64,000 nt of DNA from Acinetobacter sp. TR3 (GTDB taxonomy: Bacteria; Pseudomonadota; Gammaproteobacteria; Pseudomonadales; Moraxellaceae), in assembly GCF_027105055.1 (NCBI RefSeq), contig NZ_CP114264.1, forward strand, positions 2,232,001-2,296,000, read 5' to 3'. Position numbers and translations under genes: made by a program. Under the pieces are notes generated by a model. The model did no database searches, was not told where the DNA came from, and saw only the letters and a program-made list of their open reading frames with translations. Shown piece after piece: positions 57,206-64,000 of this stretch; position 1 is the stretch's first letter, and each line of letters begins with the position of its first letter.

Positions 57206-58348
57206 ATGTTAAAAAAAGCAGTTGTTTGTCTTAGCCTCATCAGCCTTGTGGGTTGTAATGATGACAATAATGATCAAAACAGTAGCACTCAATCGAGTTA
57301 TCAATTACCGAAAATTTTGGTCATCGGACATCGTGGCGCAAGCGCACTTCGACCAGAACATACACTTGCATCCTATCAAAAAGCCATTGATGATGGTGCT
57401 GATTTTATTGAACCAGATTTGGTATCAAGCAAAGATGGCATATTGATTGCTCGCCATGAAAATGAGATCAGCGGCACAACCAATGTTGCAACGCTTCCTC
57501 AGTTTGCAGACCGTAAAAAAACCAAGACCATTGATGGCGTGAGTTTAACAGGTTGGTTTACTGAAGATTTTACTTTGGCCGAGCTAAAACAGCTCAAAGC
57601 ACGTGAGCGTATTCCCCAGTATCGTGCTGCCAATACGCAATATAATGATCAATTTGAAATCCCGACACTCGATGAAATCATTGATTTAGCTGCAAAGCAT
57701 TATCAAAAAACGGGCAAAATTATTGGTCTTTATCCAGAAACCAAACACCCGACCTATTTCCAAAAACAGAATTTGGCAATGGAAGATACTTTGTTAAAAA
57801 CCTTATCCAAATACCAATATAGCCGGGATATTGCCCCTATTTATTTACAGTCTTTTGAAGTTGGAAATTTAAAATATTTAAAAAACCAACTCGATTTACA
57901 TAAGAGTGTTAAGCATGCACAATTGATTCAGCTCTATGATTCACCTGAAGCAAGACCAGCAGATTATGTTGCACAAAACAATCCTAAAACCTATGCAGAT
58001 CTAGCAACGGCACAAGGCCTCAAAGATGTTTCGACCTACGCCAATGGTGTGGGTCCATGGAAAGTCTATGTCTTTAAAGATGCCGCAATGACACAGACCA
58101 CCTCTTTTATCGCAGATGCCCATAAAGTCAATTTAAAAGTACATCCTTATACCTTCCGCCCTGAAAATAATTTCCTACCAGACAGCTTAAAATGTAGTAA
58201 GGATACGTCCAAAGCAGCCGAGCGTTGTGAGACAGGTTCAATCAAGGAAATGCAACTTTACTTCAAGGCTGGCGTAGATGGTGTATTCACAGATGACCCT
58301 GCGCTAGGTCGTCAAGCGGTACAAAGTTATCTCAGTACCTCTAAATAA
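57206..58348 (+). CDS. glpQ: Glycerophosphodiester phosphodiesterase, lipoprotein
   Basis: About 380 residues. Signal peptide with lipobox LVGC, so a predicted lipoprotein. The GDPD barrel has HRGASALRPEHTLASYQKAIDDGADFIEPDLVSSKDG (general acid/base histidines and metal glutamate/aspartate) and late VDGVFTDDPALGRQ. It releases sn-glycerol 3-phosphate from glycerophosphodiesters. I chose ATG 57206, which gives a good lipoprotein signal, over a TTG at 57194. Length fits GlpQ. Confidence 0.93.
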   Translation: MLKKAVVCLSLISLVGCNDDNNDQNSSTQSSYQLPKILVIGHRGASALRPEHTLASYQKAIDDGADFIEPDLVSSKDGILIARHENEISGTTNVATLPQFADRKKTKTIDGVSLTGWFTEDFTLAELKQLKARERIPQYRAANTQYNDQFEIPTLDEIIDLAAKHYQKTGKIIGLYPETKHPTYFQKQNLAMEDTLLKTLSKYQYSRDIAPIYLQSFEVGNLKYLKNQLDLHKSVKHAQLIQLYDSPEARPADYVAQNNPKTYADLATAQGLKDVSTYANGVGPWKVYVFKDAAMTQTTSFIADAHKVNLKVHPYTFRPENNFLPDSLKCSKDTSKAAERCETGSIKEMQLYFKAGVDGVFTDDPALGRQAVQSYLSTSK

Positions 58349-58360
58349 TCCAAGACTCCT

Positions 58361-58390
58361 AAATAAAGGCAGTTTGACTGCCTTTATTTA
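58361..58390. terminator. Bidirectional terminator glpQ/pnuC
   Basis: AAATAAAGGCAG, 5-base loop, CTGCCTTTATTTA between convergent genes; the right arm overlaps the pnuC stop. Confidence 0.85.
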
Positions 58391-58969
58391 TGTTTGAGAC
58401 ATCAACTGTTTCTGCTTAACTTGCTCCCATTGCCACCAACCATAAGCTGCTAACAAAACAAAAGCAGCATACAAACCTGCAGTTAAAAATAATTCTTTAT
58501 AGATAAACATACCGACATAGACAATATCGACAAATACCCAAAGTACCCACGTTGCGATATGTTTACGACTCGTCCAATAGGTTGCCAATAAACTAAATGC
58601 AGCAAGTTGCGCATCTAGGATCGGTACAGCAGCATCGGTAAAATGTTTAAGTGTTAAACCAAATAATAATCCACCGATTGCTGCTAAACACATTTGCATC
58701 AATACCGTTTTGGCTGCAATTGGTTCGATCCGAATCTCATGGTCTTGGCGTTTACCTTTCAGCCAATAATAAAAACCATAGAAATTAATCAGCATAAATA
58801 AGAATTGTAAAATCGTTTCGCCGTATAATTTAAAGGTGAAAAAAAGGTAAGCATATAAAATAAATGCCAAAAAATTAAACCACCAACACCACATATTCCG
58901 TTTTATCGTGAGTGCAACACCGATCACACTAATAATAACGGCAATAATTTCTAAAGAAGACAAGAGCAA
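58388..58969 (-). CDS. pnuC: Nicotinamide riboside transporter PnuC
   Basis: A 193-residue inner-membrane protein with about seven helices. NMWCWWFNFLAFILYAYLFF, FLFMLINFYGFYYWLKG (substrate-facing NxxGFYxW) and TWVLWVFVDIVYVGMFIYKELFLTAGLYAAF match PnuC, which lets nicotinamide riboside enter by facilitated diffusion. The stop overlaps the right arm of the glpQ terminator. No neighbouring nadR or NMN gene in this window. Confidence 0.93.
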   Translation of the reverse strand: MLLSSLEIIAVIISVIGVALTIKRNMWCWWFNFLAFILYAYLFFTFKLYGETILQFLFMLINFYGFYYWLKGKRQDHEIRIEPIAAKTVLMQMCLAAIGGLLFGLTLKHFTDAAVPILDAQLAAFSLLATYWTSRKHIATWVLWVFVDIVYVGMFIYKELFLTAGLYAAFVLLAAYGWWQWEQVKQKQLMSQT

Positions 58970-59145
58970 ACTACTTTGAAAATCCGAATGACAACATTAT
59001 GGAAATATTCTTTATTTAAGCAAGCCAAAAAATCTTGATCTGATGCGCTTCTATTCGCCATATTTTTAAAGCTTTAAAGCCAAAGGCTATTTTTCACTCA
59101 AGCCTTATGCTATAAAAATGTAAAGCTTATTTTAAAATTTCTCAC
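58970..59145. other. Noncoding region right of pnuC
   Basis: About 175 bases with no supported gene; it holds the pnuC promoter and the start of the EamA leader. Confidence 0.4.
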
Positions 59146-59280
59146 ATGTTGATTCGCAAGGTTTCACCCACTCGTCTTATTCACATTAAGGATTGCATTC
59201 CCGCCAATCCAATGTGGCGACGTGTCTGCATTTTTATGCACGGTGACTTTGCATATCTCTTTCATCCGATGACAATTTAA
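59146..59280 (+). CDS. Possible 44-aa leader peptide
   Basis: ATG at 59146 to TAA at 59280, product beginning MLIRKVSPTRLIHIKD and containing WRRVCIFMHGDF. There is no Shine-Dalgarno and no homologue I recognise, so it may be a chance ORF. Interest comes from its place directly ahead of a terminator and a transporter gene, and because its GGCGAC (59216-59221) can pair with the terminator 5' arm. Confidence 0.3.
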   Translation: MLIRKVSPTRLIHIKDCIPANPMWRRVCIFMHGDFAYLFHPMTI

Positions 59281-59303
59281 CAAGCTCATCATTTGAAAAG
59301 TAC

Positions 59304-59329
59304 AGGTCGCCTCAAGAGCGACCTTTTTT
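59304..59329 (+). terminator. Intrinsic terminator in the leader of the EamA gene
   Basis: AGGTCGC, 7-base loop, GCGACCT then T-run, 65 bases before the EamA start. Either an attenuator or the end of a short separate transcript. Confidence 0.8.
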
Positions 59330-59393
59330 ATTGCCTTCATTTTTAATTACTCAAATACAGCGTTGCAATCACAACGACAACAGGAGCATTTCC

Positions 59394-60347
59394 ATGACAC
59401 AGTTTCAGCAAAAGAATTTTATACAAACGACACAGATTCAACCGACTGTAGCCCCTACTTACCCTCGCCTAGCTACAGTCGGTCAATTTATTGCAGTTGT
59501 GCTGATCTGGTCATTTACACCATTAGCAGCCGTCTGGACTGTGCATGAAATTCATTGGGCTTGGGGTTTATTTCTTCGATTCAGCCTCGCCATTCCACTT
59601 GCGTTGCTTTGTCTGTTTTATTTCAGACTTAAACTTATCTTGAACTTTAAAGCCATGATGAGTTATGCGGCGGGTGCGCTTGGATTATTTGGTTCAATGG
59701 CTTTTTGCTATATGGGTGCAAGTAAAGTCTCATCAGGAATGATCTCGATTATTTATGGAACGGCACCTTTATGGTCTGGCTTGATTGCGGTTTTTATTTT
59801 AAAACGTGAGCATTTTCTAAAACGCCAATGGTATGGGCTAATAATTGCCATTTTAGGCTTATCTCTCACGCTGGGCATAGGTTCTGATCACATTCAAATG
59901 GATATCATTGGTGTTAGCTATGAAATTATTGCCGTCTTACTTTATGTGATCTCCATGTTTCTCGTTGCAAAAATTGGTGCGGAGATTCACCCAATTATTC
60001 AAACGACAGGATCAACGCTAATTTCATGGTTTGGCTATCTGTGTTTATTACCCTTCTTTATCGCTCAAGCACCAGTACAGTTTCCAAGTCTACAAGTCAG
60101 TCTTGCTTTGTTGTATAGCGCAGTATTTTCATCAGTTTTGGCGATGATTTTTTATTTCAATCTGATTCAAAAACTCAACCCAACCACAGTCATGTTAATT
60201 ACAATTATCACCCCCGTATTGGCAAATGTATGGGGCATATTTTTCAATCATGAACCACTGAACTCACACCTAATCTTAGGTTTAATTTTCTTGTGTGCAG
60301 GGTTATTCTTATATGCTTATCGTTCCAACTCACGTCAGATAAAATAG
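59394..60347 (+). CDS. EamA/DMT-family transporter
   Basis: About 317 residues with ten membrane helices in two EamA repeats (FIAVVLIWSFTPLAAVWTVHEIHWAW at the start of repeat 1; IIAVLLYVISMFLVAKIG at repeat 2). It probably exports an amino acid, nucleobase or other small metabolite. I chose ATG 59394 (AGGAGCA upstream) over 59331, since an earlier start would place the N-terminus against the terminator. The upstream hairpin suggests conditional expression. Confidence 0.88.
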   Translation: MTQFQQKNFIQTTQIQPTVAPTYPRLATVGQFIAVVLIWSFTPLAAVWTVHEIHWAWGLFLRFSLAIPLALLCLFYFRLKLILNFKAMMSYAAGALGLFGSMAFCYMGASKVSSGMISIIYGTAPLWSGLIAVFILKREHFLKRQWYGLIIAILGLSLTLGIGSDHIQMDIIGVSYEIIAVLLYVISMFLVAKIGAEIHPIIQTTGSTLISWFGYLCLLPFFIAQAPVQFPSLQVSLALLYSAVFSSVLAMIFYFNLIQKLNPTTVMLITIITPVLANVWGIFFNHEPLNSHLILGLIFLCAGLFLYAYRSNSRQIK

Positions 60348-60456
60348 AACAAAACTGGTAGGTCGGTAAAATGACCTATCCTTTTATAGTCTCGGCGAGT
60401 TTGACACAGTAAACTACACACCATCCAGTTAGAATTTCCCACAGATTTGCTCAAGG

Positions 60457-62073
60457 ATGAAAGAATCTATGCGTTCAAATATTTTATGGCTTTGCTTTGG
60501 CATTTTTTTGCTATTACAAGGTTGTGTCAATGCGACAATTCAACCTCAAAAAATTCAATCGCAACCAACAGAATTAAAACAACGTTATTTTCAAGCAAAA
60601 ACAATCACATCTGATGGAACAATCATTGCCTTTACAGTGTATCAACCTCATTTAAAAGCAGGACAAATAGCTCCTTTGCTGCTACATACCCATGGTTTTG
60701 GTTTATCTCGAATGAAAAGACCAGAATTAAGCTTATATGGTTTTTTACTTCCGACTGGTCAAGTAGCCAAAACAGCGTGGAAAAATGGCTATTGGGTAAT
60801 CAGCTATGATCAACGTGGTCATGGAAATAGTCAGGGTAAAATCCGCTTAACCGATCCCGAAAAAGAAGCTCAAGATGTGATTAGCATTATGAACTGGGCT
60901 GAAAAAAACTTACCACAACTGGCACAAAATCAAAATGGTGTTCGTACAGGCATGATTGGCGAATCTTATGCAGGCGGTGTGCAATATATTGCTTCTGCTT
61001 TAGACCCTCGCTTACAAGCAATTGTACCAATCACAACTTGGTACGATATCGTCGATAGCCTTGTACCCAATGGCGTTCCAAAAGGAGATTGGCTAAGTTT
61101 CTTAAATTTGATTGGGGATTGGTGGAATTGGAACAAATTTGATCCAGAACTTAAACAAGCTTATCAAGATACCCAACAAGGTCAGTTGAAACAATCAACT
61201 TATGATTTTCTAAAGACACATCAAGCCAGTTGGTTTTGTGAAAATGCTCAAGCGCCAAAAGCAGATGCGCTCATTATCCAAGGCTTTAGAGATGTATTAT
61301 TTCCTTTTAATGAAGGCGTTAAAGCGGCTCAATGTATTCAGAAAGCGCAGCATGAAGTCCATTTACTCGGCGTACAAGGCGGACATTTACAACCATTTGC
61401 ACAGCATTCTCCATTGGGTGATACTCCTTTTTGGTATATTGGTAAATCTGTCACCTGTGGAAATAAAAAAAAATATAAATTACAAGACACGATCGTGGGA
61501 TGGTTTGATCAAAAACTCAAAGACCAAGCCACAACAAATGATTTACCTGAGTTATGTGTTGATAAAAGCCCCGTTCAGCAGCTCAGAGATTTAGATGCAA
61601 CGACACATTACACCTTAAATAAAACTTGGATTGAACCTCAGAATTCGCAAGCTGTGTTTGCTCCGATCCATACAATAACTGAATTGGCATATATCACGGG
61701 TACACCACAACTCACTTTAAAGATCGAAACGCCAAATAATAAAGTAGAACCAACACTGTTTATTTCTATGGCCATTAAATCTGGAAAAACGGGTAAATAT
61801 GCTATTTTAAATGATCAAACAACAGCATTGAATCCAAGCAAAAAACATACTTTTGACCAAGTTATTTCTAATAAAGATTCAGCATCGAAAGAAAATCAAA
61901 CTATTGAATTACCTAGTATTAATGGACGTTTAAATAAAGGCGATACTTTAGGCTTACTGATTCAGACCGAAAGTATTTATTATCAAAAAATTAAACAACC
62001 TAAAATTGAAGCATGGATTTCAGGTCAAATTACTTTACCTAAATTTTGGAGTGATATTTCAAATAAGGAATAA
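60457..62073 (+). CDS. Lipoprotein-like alpha/beta hydrolase (X-Pro peptidase/CocE-like)
   Basis: A 538-residue secreted hydrolase. Signal with possible lipobox LLQGC at residue 25-29. The hydrolase core (about 45-350) has LLHTHGFGLSRM (oxyanion), QRGHGNSQGKI, nucleophile serine in MIGESYAGGVQY, aspartate in FRDVLFPFNEG and histidine in GVQGGHLQP. The C-terminal jelly-roll domain (about 385-535) fits the X-Pro dipeptidyl-peptidase/CocE class. ATG 60457 or 60469 could be the start. Function at the cell surface is inferred; the substrate is unknown. Confidence 0.85.
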   Translation: MKESMRSNILWLCFGIFLLLQGCVNATIQPQKIQSQPTELKQRYFQAKTITSDGTIIAFTVYQPHLKAGQIAPLLLHTHGFGLSRMKRPELSLYGFLLPTGQVAKTAWKNGYWVISYDQRGHGNSQGKIRLTDPEKEAQDVISIMNWAEKNLPQLAQNQNGVRTGMIGESYAGGVQYIASALDPRLQAIVPITTWYDIVDSLVPNGVPKGDWLSFLNLIGDWWNWNKFDPELKQAYQDTQQGQLKQSTYDFLKTHQASWFCENAQAPKADALIIQGFRDVLFPFNEGVKAAQCIQKAQHEVHLLGVQGGHLQPFAQHSPLGDTPFWYIGKSVTCGNKKKYKLQDTIVGWFDQKLKDQATTNDLPELCVDKSPVQQLRDLDATTHYTLNKTWIEPQNSQAVFAPIHTITELAYITGTPQLTLKIETPNNKVEPTLFISMAIKSGKTGKYAILNDQTTALNPSKKHTFDQVISNKDSASKENQTIELPSINGRLNKGDTLGLLIQTESIYYQKIKQPKIEAWISGQITLPKFWSDISNKE

Positions 62074-62102
62074 TTATAATTTCTAAACATCGAGAGTGAA
62101 TT

Positions 62103-62417
62103 TTACCACTCTCGATTTGCAATCAATTGTTCCATTTCAATCTCAAAATAACCTGCTTCTTGCACAATCATCATCATAGCTTCAGCAATGAAATCCGCAG
62201 CCGTATCATCTAAACTTGAATCTAAGTCTTCAAACTGGGGTTTCATCTCATTAATTGCGATCATTGTATGATGAGCAAAATGATATATTTCTGCTTCAGT
62301 TAAACCTGAACGACTCACCTTTTTGGAAAAGTATTTAATCTGTTGTTTAACTTCGGCAACGAGAATATCAGGATAATATTCATCATCAAACATGGGGAGA
62401 AGGAGATCTTCGAACAT
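62103..62417 (-). CDS. DUF5713 family protein
   Basis: About 104 residues, acidic and helical: FDDEYYPDILVAEVKQQIKYF, EAEIYHFAHHTMIAINEMKPQFEDLDSSLDDTAADFIAEAMMMIVQEAGY, ending IANREW. This pattern matches DUF5713 (start DxYYPxxLV, end AxRxW). The function is unknown. I chose ATG 62417 because upstream residues (start 62447) are hydrophobic and not part of the family core; neither start has a good Shine-Dalgarno. Confidence 0.78.
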   Translation of the reverse strand: MFEDLLLPMFDDEYYPDILVAEVKQQIKYFSKKVSRSGLTEAEIYHFAHHTMIAINEMKPQFEDLDSSLDDTAADFIAEAMMMIVQEAGYFEIEMEQLIANREW

Positions 62418-62488
62418 AAATAAAATAATATGCCAATAAAACGCCATGCTTATAACATAATCTCATACAAATCACGATATTTAGACAT

Positions 62489-62517
62489 AAAAAAAGCGAT
62501 CTTTCCGACCGCTTTTT
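62489..62517 (-). terminator. Terminator of the VWA-domain gene
   Basis: Minus strand AAAAAGCG ... CGCTTTTTTT with a partly paired interior, shortly after the stop at 62529. Confidence 0.78.
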
Positions 62518-62528
62518 AAAAAGATAAT

Positions 62529-64000
62529 TTAGTCTTTTTTAGCGCTTAAACTTCTTGCGATCTTGGCAAGCTCTATAAATTCCTCACGCATTTGGTAAGG
62601 ATCTGGTTTTGCAGATTGCTGAGCTAACTGAATAATTTGATCCCAGCCCATAGCAGCATTGTATTGCCCACCTTTTAGCTGCTGGGCATAGGAAGCCACT
62701 GCAATGGCAAAACGAGTATCGCTATTGGCCTGAGCAAGGGACTTACTTTGCGCTTTTACAGCTTGGTTTAAAAGAATGCTCTTCTCTTGATTTGGCAATT
62801 TATAGCGCAAATTTACAAACGCATATTCAGATTTTTTCGTTGCATCTGTTTTTGTCGATGCCTGATAACGTGAATCATTGAGCCAGCCTTGCTGCCCCAC
62901 TGGAATAATTTCATAAATTGCCGTAACGTTATGCCCTGCCCCGATATCGCCCGCATCAACTTTATCATTATTGAAATCTTCCTGTTTCAACATCCGATTT
63001 TCATAGCCAACTAAACGATATTCTTTTACCGTAGCAGGATTAAACTCCACCTGAATTTTTACATCCTGAGCAACCGTTGCCAGTGTTGACGAAAGCTGAC
63101 GTTGTACCACTTTTTTCGCTTCATTTTTATTATCAATATAGCTGTAATTACCATCTCCTGCATCCGCCAGTTGCTCCATCAACTGCTCATTATAATTTCC
63201 TGTCCCAAAGCCCAGTGTCGTTAAAGAAATACCACTTTTACGTTTCTCAGCCACCATCCCTTTTAAAGTACTAAAGTCAGTAATACCTACATTAAAGTCA
63301 CCATCAGTTGCCAATAAAATGCGATTGATTCCATTCTTCACAAAGGCTTTTTCAGCTTGTTTATAAGCCAGTTGAATTGCCTGTTCGCCTGCGGTTGCCC
63401 CACTTGCCTGTAATTCATTAATGACGGTTAAAATTTTGTCTTTTTGATCACCAGAAGTGGGTGCTAAAATGAGTTTCTCACCACTAGCATAAGTAATAAT
63501 CGTGACTTTATCTTGAGGTCGCAATTGCTCGGTCAATAATCTAAGAGTTTGCTTAACCAATGGTAATTTATCTGCTGCATCCATACTACCGGAAACATCA
63601 ACCAAGAATACCAAATTGGCTGGTGGTAACTGTTTGGTTGCCAAGTCTTTGGCTTGAATCCCGATTTTGATCAGTTTGGCATTTTCTTTCCACGGTGAAT
63701 CAACAATTTCAGTCGTGACCGAGAATGGGTGAATGCTGTTTGGCTGCGGATATTGATAATCAAAGTAGTTAATCATTTCCTCAGCACGAACCGCATCGAC
63801 TGGTGGCAAACGCCCATCATTCAGGAAACGGCGGGTATTGCTATAACTGCCTGTATCGACATCAATGCTAAAAGTTGAAACTGCCTGATCTGCAACCCTA
63901 TAAATAGGATTGACCTCATTCTTTTGATATTTTTCAGTATTCTGCTCTAGCCGCACGCTTTCTGGACTAGGCATTGCCGCCATGTACGCAGCAGGAGCAA
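62529..64000 (-). CDS. VWA-domain protein (YfbK-like), 5' end outside window
   Basis: At least 490 residues, open to the right edge, so the N-terminus is missing; homologues of the YfbK type are about 550-580 residues with an N-terminal lipoprotein or export segment. Seen in order: VWF-N-type region (NPIYRVADQAVSTFSIDVDTGSYSNTRRFLN, PVDAVRAEEMINYFDY), VWA domain with MIDAS DVSGSMDAADK and ATDGDFNVGITDF, then the DUF3520 C-terminal domain. Predicted periplasmic or surface adhesion/assembly role; the exact function is unknown. An internal ATG at 63983 is unlikely to be the true start. Confidence 0.88.
   Translation of the reverse strand, partial: APAAYMAAMPSPESVRLEQNTEKYQKNEVNPIYRVADQAVSTFSIDVDTGSYSNTRRFLNDGRLPPVDAVRAEEMINYFDYQYPQPNSIHPFSVTTEIVDSPWKENAKLIKIGIQAKDLATKQLPPANLVFLVDVSGSMDAADKLPLVKQTLRLLTEQLRPQDKVTIITYASGEKLILAPTSGDQKDKILTVINELQASGATAGEQAIQLAYKQAEKAFVKNGINRILLATDGDFNVGITDFSTLKGMVAEKRKSGISLTTLGFGTGNYNEQLMEQLADAGDGNYSYIDNKNEAKKVVQRQLSSTLATVAQDVKIQVEFNPATVKEYRLVGYENRMLKQEDFNNDKVDAGDIGAGHNVTAIYEIIPVGQQGWLNDSRYQASTKTDATKKSEYAFVNLRYKLPNQEKSILLNQAVKAQSKSLAQANSDTRFAIAVASYAQQLKGGQYNAAMGWDQIIQLAQQSAKPDPYQMREEFIELAKIARSLSAKKD

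Noticed and set aside
62529..63983. Complete VWA gene starting at the ATG at 63983
   Set aside because: The frame stays open to the window edge, and family members have about 60-80 more residues including an export segment.

Overview
The window looks like an Acinetobacter chromosome. It is AT-rich, uses Acinetobacter-type gene neighbourhoods and carries a complete arginine succinyltransferase (ast) set. It also carries a gene block that matches the trigonelline (N-methylnicotinate) degradation cluster known from Acinetobacter baylyi. No phage, plasmid or integrase genes are visible. The only intact mobile element is one IS1-family copy at about 42.5-43.3 kb.

Region by region: (1) 0.05-5.9 kb is a seven-gene minus-strand operon (two PF10118 metal-dependent hydrolases, an alpha/beta hydrolase, a hotdog thioesterase, a small membrane protein, a GST and an SDR), read away from a divergent HxlR regulator with an obvious promoter/operator. 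(2) 6.0-8.3 kb holds a bacterial Fe-S (6-4)-type photolyase, a 53-aa DUF2256 protein too short for most gene callers, and a lipocalin. (3) 8.6-14.8 kb is alcohol/aldehyde metabolism: an iron alcohol dehydrogenase, a periplasmic amidohydrolase, a GAF-domain regulator and an ExaC/AcoD-type aldehyde dehydrogenase. The two dehydrogenase promoters share an 11-bp-period tandem GGTWGG repeat. (4) 15.0-24.7 kb is arginine/glutamate catabolism: permease, astE, astB, astD, astA, astC, gdhA and a divergent Lrp/AsnC regulator. (5) 24.8-29.0 kb has an SDR, an amidohydrolase, a 41-aa membrane peptide gene and NAD-malic enzyme.

(6) 29.3-40.2 kb is the trigonelline region: tgnE plus a carboxymuconolactone-decarboxylase-like gene, a porin and an NCS1 transporter, then an operon of PF06684 protein, tgnD, tgnB, tgnA and tgnC, with divergent GntR regulator tgnR and a DUF1330 gene. 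From the known pathway, TgnA/TgnB open the pyridinium ring, TgnC oxidises the aldehyde-level intermediate, TgnD hydrolyses to succinate semialdehyde, and TgnE makes succinate. A perfect 22-bp palindrome lies in the tgnR promoter and a close copy lies at the tgnE promoter, so a shared TgnR operator is likely.

(7) 40.3-47.2 kb is housekeeping mixed with decayed sequence: nudC, a TIGR03643/DUF2805 gene, a degenerate reading frame broken by the IS1 element, tRNA-Ser(UGA), greB, a shortened MltF-like transglycosylase, an SCP2 protein and ttcA. (8) 47.2-64.0 kb: a DnaA-box cluster, a lytic transglycosylase, htpX, a DUF4112 gene, mgtE, an orphan RND pump subunit, a phosphoethanolamine transferase-like gene, glpQ, pnuC, a small-ORF/terminator leader ahead of an EamA transporter, a secreted alpha/beta hydrolase, a DUF5713 gene and the 3' part of a VWA-domain gene that runs off the right edge.

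All calls come from reading the sequence and remembered family features. No database search was run.
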